DNA of 64,000 nt from Piliocolobus tephrosceles (GCF_002776525.5 NC_045443.1:56893914-56957913), one strand, 5' to 3'; counted from the stretch's first letter, positions 1 through 13,829 are shown. Numbers and translations: made by a program. The notes: generated by a model from the letters alone, not told the origin.

Positions 1-316
1 AAAAAACCTTCACATGATTTATTTGCAATATTGAGCTAAATTGTATCAGTTTTATAGGAACATATTTTGTTAAGTAGTATAAAAAATTATTAATTTAATC
101 TTCATAAAAGAAAAACTAAACATATACTAGATTCTCTGAGGATCTCATATTATAACTTTTATGAAAACTAAATTGTGATTTGAGAATAGAATAAAATTCT
201 AAGCAGTCTTAAGGAACTAAGACTTGGCCTTTGGGAACCTCTAGTATTTAATTGTTAAGCACAGGCCCTGTCTGCTTATATAATGTAATTTCTTCATATG
301 ATTCTTTCAGAAGAAC

Positions 317-368
317 TTTTTTTTTTTTTTTGTTTTTGTTGTTTTTTTTTTTTTTTTTTTTTTTTTTT
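317..368. repeat. T-rich homopolymer tract
   Basis: Fifty-two bases, almost all T with scattered G, followed by GCGGGGGAGGG. It could be the tail of a decayed antisense retroelement, but no body is recognisable next to it. Confidence 0.8.
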
Positions 369-539
369 GCGGGGGAGGGTCCCTGTTCTGTCTCCATAGT
401 TTTTAGGAGCTTGGAAAAGTTGTTAAAACACTGTCCATATGTTTATTACTTATTTTGAATGGCAGTAGCATTTTCTTAGAACAGGGAAGAAATTTGTGTT
501 TTATATACTAAGAAAGCCAATAAGAGAACTATTTTAGTG

Positions 540-665
540 TCATAGAATCAAAGTATGGGAGCTCAGAGGGACTCAGAATACTAAGTTCTGCACTGTGTTT
601 TTTACAAATAAAGAAACTAAGATCCAGTATTATTGTCACTTGGCCAAAATGTTACAACACTTTAG
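540..665 (-). repeat. MIR-like SINE fragment
   Basis: TTTTTACAAATAAAGAAACTAAG followed by a CACTTGGCCAAAAT-like stretch resembles the antisense MIR core (TTACAGATGAGGAAACTGAG ... CTTGCCCAAGGTC). It is strongly decayed. Confidence 0.35.
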
Positions 666-1074
666 TGACATTTACTGTGATATATGTTTTTAAATACCAC
701 ATGGGATTGTATTTTTGCACATCACATAAAGCAAGTTACTGGATATTGAGTCATCTTAATCACTTGGTCATTTTACATTTCCAACAGTCACTGTTCCTTT
801 CCATATCCAACTTAGTAGCATATTTTACAGTATAATACTCTTAAAGACATTGAAAAGATTATTTGGTTCTAGTTAATACAAATAATAGTACCATTGGTTC
901 TTTATAAAAGACATGCTTCTCTTTATATGCTTCATTATAGAAAATTCAAATTTATCAGACCTGCATGAGACCACACCATTGATCTCTTTTCCCTGCTACA
1001 TTCCCGACTATTTTTTAAACTGAAAAGACTTACTGGTGTCTGACTTACTCCTGCAAAAGATTTTAAGAGATGCT

Positions 1075-1325
1075 AAGCAAAATTTCAGTTAGGAGGAATC
1101 AGTTCAAGAAATTTTTTATACATCATGGTGACTGCAGTTAATAACAATATATTGTATATTTGAAAATCGCTGAGAGTAGATTTTAAGTGTTCTCACCACA
1201 GAAAATAAGTATGTGAGGTTCTATGTATGTTAAATACCTTGATTTAGTCATTTCAGAATGTTTACATATAGCAAAACATTTTACATCATAAATATATACA
1301 ATTTTTACTTGTTAATTTAAGAAAT
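1075..1325 (+). mobile_element. Old L1 (L1M-type) 3' end
   Basis: The stretch opens with AAAATTTCAGTTAG and runs through CATGGTGACTGCAGTTAATAACA, TTTTAAGTGTTCTCACCACA and CATAAATATATACAATTTTTA. This is the ordered set of landmarks of the 3' untranslated end of mammalian-wide L1M elements, truncated at its 5' side. Confidence 0.8.
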
Positions 1326-1849
1326 ATATTAATAAAATGCTATAAACTAAAAAAGAAAAGCTAAAGTCATACTCTTGGTTTGGTCTTTTCCTTGGCTTAG
1401 TGACCTTGTTTTTACTTGTCCTGAGTGTCTTAACTTGAGAATCTTTTACCAGGCTAAAGCTAAGTGGGGGATGGGGCGGAACGTATCTTTCCATCCTGCA
1501 AGTCCTATAATACCTATCCCTTTTCCTATTTTTGTCCCTGCTATCCTGCTACTATGGCTTTATAGCTTCCATAGTAACCTTCTAAATGTAGCTAATTACC
1601 ACCAACTCATGCAACCGGCATCATCTCTAAACCTCTTTTCCCAGAGCCCCCAAATACATTGTGTACATTTTCTGCATTTGAAGATACCAGGGAAAAGTTT
1701 TACCAAATATTTTGTTACTGTTTAACATATCTTGCCATTTTTCTAACTTCTAACAGATTCCTCACTACTGGCTGCCCATCCTTGGAGCCAACGTGTTTCT
1801 CGGGATTTTGTTTTATACACCCTAGCTCAGATTTTGTTATTCTGTCAAA

Positions 1850-2215
1850 CAACTGCAATCTCTTAGGGCTTACAATAACAGATATTTATTTCTTACCCAT
1901 GCTATGCTGCTTAGGCACTATGGGTCAGCTGTGGCTCTGGTTGGTTCTGAGGGGCTCAGCTAACCATCAGACATTTTCTTATTTTGAGGGATTCAGGCTA
2001 AAGGGACATGTTCTTATTTTGGAAAGCAAGGACTACTAGAAAGGCAAAATATGCAAACACATTTTAAACATACTCTTGGACATGACCTACACTGCATTGA
2101 CTTACATTTCATTGATAAAAGGAAGTCACATGTCCAAACCTAAAGTCAATGAATAGGAACTATACTTTGCCTACAGAGAAATATGACAAGTATGAGTAGG
2201 GGATAAATAAGTATT
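1850..2215 (+). repeat. Ancient LTR-like/unclassified interspersed repeat
   Basis: GCTTACAATAACAGATATTTATTTCT, then TATGGGTCAGCTGTGGCTCTGGTTGGTTCTG and a later GGAAGTCACATGTCCAAACC match the layout of a common old mammalian repeat (...AACAAATATTTATT...GGTCAG..TGGCT...AAGTCAC..GTCCA). I cannot name the family with confidence. Confidence 0.45.
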
Positions 2216-2639
2216 AACAAAAATAAAATCTACCAATTCAATTCACTTGTAAGTGTATGGTAGAAGAAAAATAGAGTAACTTTATTATGTTCCTGTGAAT
2301 TCTACAGTCCTTCCCTTCAACATGGCTCTTTCATAATCCTGATTATTGGTATTATTTTCTGAATCCAGTGGATAGATTAATATTCTGTGGGTTTTAGCTT
2401 TCATTTCTTCTTCTTGTTTTGGCAATTACCAACTAATTGAGTGTCTCCTGAAGTCATTGGGGAAGCACATAGCTGGAATGGTGGAGGCAGAAAACCTGGC
2501 AAGTGACCATGAGGAAAGCAAGTATTAGAACAAGCAAAATACAGGAGGGTGGAGAAGGAGTGGCAATATGACCACTTTAAGGAGTTCATGAATGAAAGAT
2601 AATAAGTTGGTAGGAAGTATATGGCTTTTCATTCATTAA

Positions 2640-2830
2640 GAGCATAGTTCTAGAGTGAGACAAATACTGTGGTAGACTTTCAGACTTTAAACAAGATATT
2701 TGATATCTTTGAACTTTATTTTCATTGCCTGCCAAATGAAGACAGTAGCCAAAAGATAGTATTATGAGAAAATGTGTATTAAATTGTTAAGTGCCTTGCT
2801 TATTGATACTTACCTGTACCATAACAGGTG
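2640..2830 (+). repeat. MIR-like SINE fragment
   Basis: AAGAGCATAGTTCTAGAGTGAGAC, then ATTTTCATTGCCTGCCAAATGAAGACAGTAGCC resembles the MIR layout (TTAAGAGC..GGACTCTGGAG ... CAGTTTCCTCATCTGTAAAATGGG). It is decayed. Confidence 0.45.
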
Positions 2831-4589
2831 GCAGCAATGATATATATATACAGGCAATTGGTAATCAGCAAATGTTATTTATATCTAAATTTTTGTGTGG
2901 TGACTGTCTGTGGGTATCCTCTTTACAATTATGCAGGAGTCTCGTAATTTCATTTAGGTATGACTAAAAACATCAATATAAAACAAAAAAGGTGAAAGTT
3001 AAAAAAATGTAGGTAAGATCTCTAAATAAAATGCAGCTTCCAGTTTCATTGTATTGCCGTACAAAAACTGTATTTGAATTACTTGTGGACTAGTTAAACC
3101 TATTTTTCAAAGCAGACATAAAAATCAAAATTAGGGCAAACAAGTAAATGTGTAATATTAATTTAAGTACTTTATATATTATCGTGTTATAGTGGTATTA
3201 TACCAACTTAACATAATTAAGGACTTAGAATTTTTTCTGCAATCCTTACGCTAATTCTATAGCCTATGTTTATGTTTTTTTACATGTATCTTTTATCACA
3301 TTTTGGAATTATGCTATCATACAGGTTTCTATCAGTATTTTTAAACTAAAATTTATATAACAAATACTTCCCTTTTTATTATATAGCTTTCATAATCATT
3401 ATTTAATGTATATATAATAGTTTATCAAATGAATGACAGTAACATATGCAACTACTTCTCCGAGTTGGCATTTAGGTTAGTTTTCCCATATTATAAGTAT
3501 GATTACTCACGGGAACTAGGGGAAGGGTCATAGAATCATGAGACTATAGCTGACAAAGTGTTGAGTGACAAAGAGATATGTCATAGATGGAACTAAATAT
3601 GTTCAGGATTCTGAAGAGCAGTGGTTCACAAGGAAGCTTCTGCCCTCAGGTCGGCAGAGGAGTCCATAGATCAGGGAAACTTATGTCCTGGTGAAATGGA
3701 AGACCCTGTTTCTCAATGCCTGTGGCCAGGTTGGTTCACCTTGCTGTGGTACTTTTCTTAATCCTGCCTCAGTAATATTGTATTATTTAGAAACTTTAGG
3801 GATTCTAACATCTTTCTGAATCTCATCATTGATATCAGGAGATCCTGTGGGTTTTTTTATTTGATTTTTTAAAATGGACATTTTAATATAAAAGTCAGAA
3901 AGATATTCTTTGGCCATGTAATCTTCCCAGAAGTATCCAGGGATTTTTCTTTACCTCCTCTTTTGTGGTGCCAGTTAATGATCTAATGCTTTCAAATTGA
4001 GAAAATAACCAAAACACCAGAGAATCTTTGGAGACTAATGCAAAATGGAGGATCAAAAATCTCTTACATATAATTCTGTTTTTTTCGTAAGTTGAGAGGT
4101 AAGAAAAGTATTATAAGTGGCTTCCCAGCTATGCTCTAAGGAATTCTAAACTTTTTTAGGAAGAACCAGGGCTCATTTCAGGAGTCAGGGGATGCCGATA
4201 AGTGGAGTTAGGCTCTCTATGACACTCCCAATCCCATAAACCAGAGTGGCTGGTTTGCGTAGTAGGATTCTGAGTAAGATTTCGTTCCTAGAAAGGACTC
4301 TGTGGCTTTAAAAACTTTAGAAGGAGAAAAACACAAACAAAACAGGATATACACAGAATGATTGTTGCCATCCTCTTTCACTGTAGAGCCATATACACAA
4401 TTTCTCTCTGGGAGAGAAGAAAAGACTGCACACATGCTAACATGTAAAACTCCCAGATAAATTTTTCCCTAAAGGACATGAAAATCATACTTAAAAGTTT
4501 GGGCTGACTGCCTTTTGAGGAAGGGGCATGATATTCAGCACTGTTCAGGCTTCCCATGTAAGTGAAGAAAAAAATAATTTCTTTCTATA

Positions 4590-5095
4590 CTTTCTGAGTT
4601 CTTAGTTGCGACCCCAGTAACTAAATGCAGATTAACAAGAGAAAAACAAAAGGAAGTTTATTAAAGTATATACCTCATTATACTTGTGAGATACCCAGAA
4701 AAATGAGTAAATCTCAAGGAGGCAGATTTGAATTCAGGCTTAAATACTGTTGTCCACTAATTAAAAGAAAGAAAGGTGTGGGAAGGGCCAGTTATGTGGA
4801 GATGCCTAGGGAAACCAGATAAACAATGATAAGGTTTGTTACACAGATTAAGTCCATGTCTTCTCTTTTGATAAGTCTCTAGCGAATTAGTTGTTCCTCT
4901 CTTACTGGTGCAGAGAGGGAGACACCATTAAAAATAGAAGTTTTCTTTATAGATATAAATTTCCCTTACAAAAGGGTGACTTGACTTTCAGAGCTTCTCC
5001 TGTGTCTGATGGTTCTCAAAATAATCAGCTCAAAGTAATCCTTAAGCTAAAGAGTCATTTTCTGGGGTTGCATATTCTGATTTTCTGTAACAACT
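4590..5095 (-). mobile_element. Degenerate antisense retroviral LTR (ERVL-like)
   Basis: Read on the minus strand, TTAATAAACTTCC near 4655 is followed by TTTGTTTTTCTCTTGTTAATCTGC. This resembles the polyadenylation signal and U5 start of ERVL-class LTRs. The family and the outer ends are uncertain, and no internal viral genes are present. Confidence 0.4.
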
Positions 5096-5560
5096 AGATA
5101 ATATCTATAAGCAAGGATCGACTTCTCTTAAGTATGACAGAAATTTAGCTACAAGGAGAAAAACATTAGAAAAAAGTAAGAAAATTTTATATTTTTTATG
5201 AACAGAAGTACAACTCACAACCAAGTAAACATGTAAGGAAATATATTTATATTTGCATACGAAAGTTTTGCATTTCACCATTTTTGTATTTTCAAGTTTT
5301 TAATAGAAACATAAGATTTACTCATTATATAACATTTAAACATTTCAAAAATATATAAATCCCACATGGTCACTTTCCAAAGGCATAATTTGTATAGATA
5401 TGTAAATGTATGTGTATTATCTCACTAAAGGAAGAAGCTGAGGCAAAATTAATATGCATAGAAAGTTTATGTGGACCAAGCTTGTGAATTGCAGCTCTGG
5501 AGCATTGATTCAGTTGCCCTGAATATACACTCCAATTGTAGTGGCAGTCTACAAGTGAAT

Positions 5561-5830
5561 TTTTTTTTTTTTGAGAGGGAGTCTCGCTCTGTCGCCCAGG
5601 CTGGAGTGCAGTGGCCGGATCTCAGCTCACTGCAAGCTCCGCCTCCTGGGTTCCCACCATTCTCCTGCCTCAGCCTCCCGAGTAGCTGGGACTACAGGCG
5701 CCCACCACCTCGCCTGGCTAGTTTTTTGTATTTTTTAGTAGAGACTGGGTTTCACCGTGTTAGCCAGATGGTCTCGATCCCCTGACCTCGTGATCCGCCC
5801 GTCTCGGCCTCACAAAGTGCTGGGATTACA
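5561..5830 (-). mobile_element. AluY-type SINE, 5' end missing, Old World monkey variant
   Basis: Starts with a 12-base poly-T and GAGAGGGAGTCTCGCTCTGTCGCC. It shows GTGGCCGGATCTCAGCTCAC (antisense of GAGATCCGGCC), a cercopithecoid AluY state. It stops at GGGATTACA, so the outermost Alu 5' bases are lost. I could not find flanking target duplications. Confidence 0.95.
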
Positions 5831-6464
5831 TACGGAAAAGAAGAGGGGGTTCTTGAGTTGTTTGCAAAAAAATTACATTAAAATAACATCAGCTATTGAT
5901 TGGCTATATATTGCTTTTGTTTGTTTGTTTTGTATTACAAACTCCAGAACGTGAAGATAATGGATGAAGCAGCTAGTCAAGAACAAAATTACTTTGAACA
6001 ATTGCCTCCAGGCATGGGTGGGGAAGAGGGGCTGGGCTGACTGAAGTCTCATACTCCTGTCTTTCTGGGCCTGATAAATTTCGATACTTCATATAGCTTA
6101 TATTGCTCTGAGCTAGTTTTCTTTTCTCAACCTAAGTAGTCTTTCTGTGTATACAATTTAAAATAATTATATTCTGTTCTACGTCTTACTTTTTCATTTA
6201 TTACACTTTTAGCAACATTTCAGCCATATCAATGTGTGTAAATCTGCCTATTCACTTTATAGTTATATGATGTTAATACTTTTTTATAAATGTACGATTT
6301 ATACATTTTCTAATGACTTTCAGTTTGCCACAGTGATAAATGATGTTGCCCTGGACATCGTGTGTCTTTGCATACCTGTGCAATTGTGCGTACAAGAAAA
6401 ACATCTTTGTAGTGCAGTTGCTTGGTTAATGGCTTTTATAAATGGGTCACCACTACTACTATCC

Positions 6465-6905
6465 TAGTTTCCTAGGGCATTCATAACAAACTACTGCAAA
6501 CTTGGTGGCTTAAAACAATAGAACTGTATTCTTAGTATTTCTGGACATCAAGATGAAGAACCACATTCCTTATAAAGGTCCTATGGGAGACTCTGTTCCA
6601 TGCCTCTTCTAGCTTCTTGTGGCAGCTGGCATTCCTTGGCTTGTGGTCACATCACTTTCTGCTGGGCCTCCATCTTCACATCACATCTCCTCTCTGCATC
6701 TTCCTTTCTGTGTGTCTGTCTCTGAACTCCCTCTGTCTCTTTTTGTTGTAAGGATACATGTGATTTCATTTAGGGCCCACCTGGGTAATCCAGGATAAGA
6801 TTTTCTCTCAACAGCCTTAATTTATACACATCTTTTGCCATATAAGGTAACATTACAAGTTCTGGGGATCCAAACATGTACATAGCTGGCATTAAACCTA
6901 TTATA
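6465..6905 (+). repeat. Ancient interspersed repeat (GCTGCCATAACAAA-type)
   Basis: TTTCCTAGGGCATTCATAACAAACTACTGCAAACTTGGTGGCTTAAAACAA, then GGCATTCCTTGGCTTGTGG and GTAAGGATACATGTGATTTCATTTAGGGCCCACC. These are the landmarks of the same old family that recurs at 29249-29955. It is diverged and without coding capacity. Confidence 0.6.
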
Positions 6906-8394
6906 ACTGTTTTACACATAATTCTACAGTCTGAGTATATCTCGTCCAAAATGCTTGTAAGCAGGTCAGCTGTGGAATTTTTCACTTGTGATGTCACATA
7001 GGCACTCAAAAAGTTTTGGATTTTGAAGCATAATTTTTTTGATTTTTGGATTTGGGGATGTTCAACCTGTATTAGAAATCAGGGGAATTGTTTGGTATGG
7101 GAGGTCCACTTCCAATTCTTCATAGATAATTACATACTGGTTTATATTATTTTTTTCTAACTTTCCCATTATAAAGCATTTTTAGTTAGTTTGATCCTTA
7201 TTGCCAATTAGCATTCTCAGAGTCATTTAACCACTGCAATAGTTTAGTCTAAAAACAGGTTTTGTGTTACTGACATTTTGTGAGCTATGCACTATTGATA
7301 TCTCTCTTGTCTAGATGTCAAAGTAAATTAGTCAATAGGATTTACGAGATGGTCCACTTTGAAGAATAAAATAGCCTCTCGGGATTAGAGTCCCATTTTA
7401 ATTTAATTACATGTTGGAAAAGAAAAGATTTGGTTCAATTTAATTTCTGTTGTAAAATTGGGTGAGTTGTCACCTAAACTTAAACATTGTACATTAATTT
7501 GATGTTGCTGTATCCTTTTGTATAAAAAAAGGAAATAGCTAAAAAACCAGACAATCATTTTTTGAGAACAAATTAATTCATTTAGGCAAAAACATAATAT
7601 AACTTACTACTTATAAACACTTTATAATTAGGATGTAGAGAAAAACTCATGCTTTAACTATAGGGCTTCTAGAGGAATTTATAGTGAAAACAATAATCTA
7701 AGAACTATTGATTATTTTGGAACTAGTTTGCTGAGTCCATTATTTCTAGACTGTATTTGGAAATATAAACTTCTGGATAGCATGGGATATTGATAAGACT
7801 TCATAGAATGGAGGCATGCTGGTTTAGGTTTTGGAAGTTGAAGAAAGATTTTTCACAAAATAAAGGAACATTCTAATACTTTATGTGACTGAAAGAGCCT
7901 TGAGTGTAACATTATAGTCTAGCCATGGATCATCAGTGATAGTATAATTACTCCTATGTCTTACATATTTTTCTCCATAGTTTAATCAGCTGGTATTGAT
8001 TCTAAAAGAAAAGGCAAAGTTTTGGGGCTTCAGTTCATTCCACCACATAAATTGTTGAAAAACACTTGCAGGTTACTCTTGTAAACGGTGATATTATATT
8101 GGAGCCTATATATTCAAAAACATTGTGGAAAGCACAGGTGTAAATGAGCTGGAAAGATGATGAATTTCAAAAGACTTTGAAGGATAGTTGTAGTTTTTGA
8201 ATTCCAAAGATAAGAGAATTCTGATGAACAATACCATCAGAATGGACATGTACAAGAACTGAAATTTGGAAATTCCCAGAGGAATAAAACCAAAGGAGTA
8301 TAATTGTATGCAGAAAGAGTTAGCTTTCATGTTGTGTTATAATAGAATCAGCAACAAAGCCCCTAATAAAAAAATACTAGTTGTGGCAGCAGTT

Positions 8395-8485
8395 TGGTCA
8401 CCTACTAGACATTTTACTTAGAAAAGTCACTTTGCAATTCTGATCATTTATGCCCTCGTCTATAAAACGTGATTCAAAATACCAG
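8395..8485 (+). repeat. MIR-like fragment
   Basis: GAAAAGTCACTTTGCAATTCTGATCATTTATGCCCTCGTCTATAAAACGTG resembles the central MIR block (GCAAGTCACTTAACCTCTCTG...CTCATCTGTAAAATG). Confidence 0.4.
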
Positions 8486-8849
8486 TTCCCTGGAGTTCAT
8501 GGGATTAAGAAAGTAAGTTATTTGCATTTTTAGAAAACTAAAAAGCTCTAAAACATTTTCTTATTTTTTATGCACCCTGTTATAAGTAAAGCCCATCATA
8601 AAACATATGGCATATGAGTGATTACTAAGGAACAAAATTAGCAGATGGCAAAGCCCAACTTCTGGCTATAATAATTAAAGCTACTTTTGTAGGGGGAATA
8701 AGCTTATGCCTACTTGGACTTCAAGAAGCAGTCCTCTAAATAATGGTTTTTCCAAATTGAAGGAAAGCTTTCTCATTGGCTTAAGGATTGTTGGTTTTCT
8801 ACAGGCTTTGTAGTCAGACACGCAAACTCTAAAACACTACCTTTTTAAA

Positions 8850-9240
8850 AAAAGTTTTAAACCACTTTAATGGGGTATGATTTACATACAAAAAAGCTGT
8901 CTATAATGTGTACAACCTGGTTAGTTTGGAGATAAGTGTATACCCATGAAACCACCACTACAATCTATGCCTTAAATATGTCCACCCTCAAAAGGTTGCT
9001 CCTGCCTTCTTTATTTATTATTGTTACATTCTGAACAGAAAACAACAGAAGATCTACCTTCATGCCACATGGTTTAAGTGTTCAATAGAGTATTGTTAAC
9101 TACAGGTATTATGCTGTACAGTAGATCTCTTAAGATCTATTCATCTTGCATAATTTTATCTTTGTTTCTTTGACTAATTCCTCCCCATTTTCCTCTTTTA
9201 GTACCTGGAAACAACTATACTATTCTCTGCTTCTATGCTT
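8850..9240 (-). mobile_element. Old L1M 3' region, antisense
   Basis: AATGGGGTATGATTTACATACAAAAAAGC, ATACCCATGAAACCACCACTACAATC and ATTATGCTGTACAGTAGATCTCTTAAG are antisense landmarks of the L1M 3' untranslated region. It is heavily diverged. Confidence 0.55.
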
Positions 9241-10670
9241 CCTCATCTTTAATGTTTCCACTAAAATACTACCTTTCATTTTTAAAACTAAAGATTAGTA
9301 AATGCATTGTATAAATATATCTGCATAAATGTATATGAAATATATGATGATAGTTTAATATATGTAAAGAAAAGGATGCAACGTAGATCAATATAGATAT
9401 AACTATCAAGCAGAGTCTTCCTGGATTATTTGCTCATTTGTTGAAAGGAACTCTGGATGTGAGTTAGTCTTTCTGGAAGAAAATGGGCCAATTAAGTTAA
9501 GGTGCTGTGAAATTTCACAGAAATGTTGGTGAGCATATAGAATTTGGACTTGTCAAGGTCTCTCTTATCTGGTCCCTAAGCTGGCCTGCATAAATTATAC
9601 ATTTTTAAAAATTTTTTTTGGAGGGTTGCCACATGGAGCCTGTATAAATTATGGGTATAATTAAGCACATAGACTGGAAGATCAGAACCTAATTTTTAGA
9701 TATGCCTCAGGTTCTCTTCTGAGGCTTTGCCTAGAAGCCAGGGAAGTTCTCCCTGCCAGAGGAAATAGATATAAAATAATTTCTTCAAAATATAAAGGTT
9801 TTCTACCTTTGGATGAGATGATTACTTGGGGTGGGATGGAGCTGCTATTCTCAAATTACCCACCTTTAAAAAGCAGCAGATGGGTCCGAAGGCTCCCGGT
9901 AGGACCAGAGCTGATGTATGTGCCTCTTCTAACTGCTCTAATCCCAGGCCCAGGAGACCCATTTAGTGTGAACTCTTCATTCCTAGCACAAGTTAGACCT
10001 TTAGTTCCATCCTTATGAATTTCTCAGTGTTTATTCATGACTTTTAAGCCTCTTTACTCATCTTCTTCCTAGTCCCCACCCACCCGCCATTTCTCATGGA
10101 CTTGGCATACAGATCACACTTTCTTCATACTCTCATACAAACCTCATTTGATCTGGTGGTTATGTTGCCTTTGTTCAGCACTTTAGAATAGGTGGCCCTG
10201 GATATAAGGCAGACACTGGGTATTTAATGAAGGTATTGACATTTTTCTTAGTTTTGATCTAGGGAAAGAAAGCCTTGGTCCAAACAAAACAAACTCTTAG
10301 GTACTAAATTCTATATATTCAGCAGCATATTTAAATTGAAACAAAGATATCTGATGGATTAGAGATTTAGCATATTTTTCTGTCACCCCGATTTGATTAG
10401 GAAGTTTGAATTCTAAATCACAAGATCTCTAAAATAATTTGTTTCTTTCCTAAAACCCAGTCTGTCTTGTTATAAGCCATGTATATTACTGACAGTATTT
10501 CTAATAATTATATTTCAATTTTTTATTTTCATTGTCAATGGATATTTAATTTATTTAATTGAATTTTAGAGAAAATTATTTAAATAAGTATAGGGAATTA
10601 TTTAAGTGACAGATAGTGAATGCCAATAAGAATTTTCTTTCTTATAATCATAGGCTTGTAATCTACTGTT

Positions 10671-10689
10671 TTTTTTTTTTTTTTTTTTA
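10671..10689. repeat. Poly-T tract
   Basis: Nineteen consecutive T residues in an otherwise AT-rich, unassigned stretch. Confidence 0.7.
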
Positions 10690-10919
10690 ACAAACCCTGA
10701 TTTTTTTAATCTTATACTTTTTATTTTTTTTTTTCTCATGCCATGTTTGGTCATTTTAGTCATATCTTAGTTCTATTATTATATTGACAAAGATGTATTC
10801 AATTTTACTAATTATTAAAAGATGTTCAAATTTTATGGAGGTGATTTAAAGGCAGTGGCTCTAATTCAGCTTACTGAATTCAAATATGCATGTAACGATT
10901 TGTTTTTCTATTTCTTTAG

Positions 10920-11051
10920 ATAATCCAAAATCTACTCTACCTCTCTTCGTTTGTAATACCTTCAAATATCACACTTCAAGGTTTAGTGAGTAGGCCTAAA
11001 GATTCTACATGTAATTCAAAGAAATCTATTCAAGTGGACGTCTATCAACAG
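10920..11051 (+). other. Candidate untranslated exon (splice-site bounded)
   Basis: The 132-base stretch is bounded by TTTTTCTATTTCTTTAG (acceptor AG at 10918-10919) and CAACAG|GTAAAA (donor GT at 11052-11053). It has no long open frame and lies 8.2 kb upstream of the SLC16A7 start-codon exon on the same strand. Human SLC16A7 has non-coding 5' exons, which makes an untranslated exon possible, but sites like these occur by chance in long introns. Confidence 0.25.
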
Positions 11052-11879
11052 GTAAAACTATGCTTTTAACTCTGTTTTTCTTGGCTATGCTTACAAGTTG
11101 TGCTTGTTAAAAGAAATAGGACACAACTGATATAAATTGTATTAAAATATTATAGAATTGAGCATAGGAAAAAAAGGCATGAAGCCAATGAGTGTGTATG
11201 ACTTGGATCTTGACAATTGGTCAACTCAAGAGTCACTAATAAGGCAGACGTAACAATGTTGGAATTAGAATTTTTGAAACTGATTGGTTCTGGGTCTGCT
11301 TTCTAATGGATCAGTTAAGAGATCATAGGATGTCATTTTATATAAAGAAAAACAAAAGAAGTAGTAGATAAGAAAATGACGAAGTATATGAGTGGCGCCT
11401 TGCACCCTGGAGCCCACAGTTATTCAAATCAAGGAAATATGCTGAAAACAGAGAGTAAAATATCATATAAATGAGAAATAAATTGATGAACTGTGGGGAA
11501 AAAAGTAATGCAAAAACAGAAAAGATTGAGGAGAAAAAATGCTTAATCATATGTTTTTTATTTAAAGGCAAGTATACTTTTGAAAGGAATGATTTGTGTA
11601 GCATCTAAGAAAATAGCTTCACTTTTATAACAAAGCAGAAACAATTTAAGTAGTTGACAATTCAGAGAATGAACATTCAGTACATTAGAAAAACATGAAT
11701 TTAATAGGGAATATAAATCAGAATTCCTAGGTGATATTCCTTCAGACCGGAATCTAGAGAAATGTGAAACAATTGATTATCTATGCAAGGCTGATGTGCA
11801 GGTCACCTATTGTCATTCAGAATTGTTAAAGAAAGAACATTTGTGCATTAAAATATGTCTGAGGATATGACTGATACTT

Positions 11880-11945
11880 AGAGGAGGTGAATATGTAGTT
11901 GTGTGCATGCGCACACACATGTGGATGCACATGTGTATGTGTGTT
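11880..11945. repeat. Imperfect (TG)n/(CA)n tract
   Basis: Alternating purine-pyrimidine sequence (GTGTGCATGCGCACACACATG...) that could adopt left-handed DNA. It is too irregular to be a clean microsatellite. Confidence 0.6.
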
Positions 11946-13829
11946 TGAGATAGAAAAATGGGAGGAGTCAAAGGAAAGGGCTGGTCGTGTATGCTATTAC
12001 TATCCATTTTTACTTCTTTCAGTTTTTCCGATGCTTCTGTTTTTTTAGTCCTTTTCTGAATTTGGATGATGGCCTCATCATTTACTTGTATATACCATAG
12101 TCAAGATACATTTAGCAAATATTCCTTTCCTTTACTTTTCATTTAGGATGTCATCTAAAGCCAACCTCTTCTCAGGCACTTATACCATAATTGCTACCAG
12201 CATTTGCCTTGAGATTGCTGCCCCTGTCTAGAAAGGACTGTTAAAAAAAAAGTCTGCCTCAAACAAACATATAGGGGCCTAACATTTTACTCTGATTTAT
12301 TTCTCTTTAACTTTGTTACAAAACAAAACCTGAAACTTCATACTTACAGAGATAAAATGACAGCGGATGGCATAATGGGTGAAATTTTTTTTTCCAAGTT
12401 CAAATATTTATAGCTATTTATTGATCAATTTGTCTTTTATTTACCCTATTATATGCTAATAACTATACTGAGAACTTGGGATACAGTAACTGCCTTGTTA
12501 TCTTAGAATCTGATGGGAAAGATGGGTAGTGAATAAATCAGTGGAAATGTTATTTGAAGGCAAAAATATTGTAGCTGTTTCCAAATTATTCATTGGGAGA
12601 ATGAGGAATTTGGAGAAATCTATGTTTTCCTATGATTCAAATTGAAATCAGAACTATAAGAAAAGTACTTATTATAATAGCTTATAATATTGAGATAAGG
12701 TAAGAATCTAAACAGTCCCAAAATTTTTATGAAATAATTTAGAGAATATTAACCAGTGAAATATTGTTAAAACTGATTATACAACTATTTATGATTTTTA
12801 AAGAAGTCCAAATAAATGAGAAATTCAAATCTTAGAACTGTACTTCTATACAGCACATTTTAATTAAATTTATATACATAAATATATACACACATTGAAT
12901 ATACATATATACAGATAAATATTTACATATTTGTTGTTTCTTCAATTCTAAGAAGCACGTATTTCACATTTTAACATCTTTGAAGTCAGGATGTCTTACA
13001 CTGGATGACATTTTATGATCATTGCTGCTAAGCTGGCAGGAATGGCAGAGTCATGGCCTATGCCTATGCACATTTTAGTGATTGTTTCTGATCATGATTG
13101 GACAGTTTCAGTCTTTTGATATTTCAGTCAATAAACCATTTGTGGACCATTAGAGGAAGGAATATAAGTTCTGTTCACTGAATATCTTCTGTTGATATTT
13201 TCTGGTAAGACGAAGAACATCAGTGTCAAAATTTAAAGTGGCGTAAGCAGCTTGAAAGAAATTCCTAGAGACAGTAATGGAGTGCTCTGTAGAAATGCCA
13301 AACCGTGGATGCTCTTTATAGGCCGGAGGAGGATATTGTGTAAGAAAACACAGCTATAGCAAACTGTGATTCAAAAAGTGATTCAGAAGAAACATAATCC
13401 AATTGTGAAAATATTTAGCAATACTTAATGTGTTGGAAGTTGTTTTCTTTTAGTACATATTTATACATATAATTTTGATATAACTTAAAATTGGTGTCAT
13501 TTTCAATTGGATAAAATGTATTATGTAAACATATGTAACTGAAGCTATAGCAGAGTATATATAGCAGAATATATTCACCAGTATGTGTATAATAGTTTAC
13601 TCTAATGTTAGGATTGTGGGTGATTTATTTTTTTTATGTATTTTTTATTTTTAAAATTTTTAAATTACTAATTAATATTTATATCATTGGCAAATAATAG
13701 TTACTTATTTTAATCTTTAAGTGAAAATGTATTCTAAATTTGTAGGGTAATTACTGAAGTAGAAATATGATGCATAAATGTCCAAATTTTAGAAGGACAA
13801 GTTGGAAGCTGTCTTCCATTGGTGTAAGC

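Noticed and set aside
5471..5785. Frames with SVAQAGVQW or LSSLQAPPPGF-type sequence (also at 25580, 18406, 29307, 31512, 42341, 48029, 59426)
   Set aside because: These are the standard translations of Alu elements, not genes.
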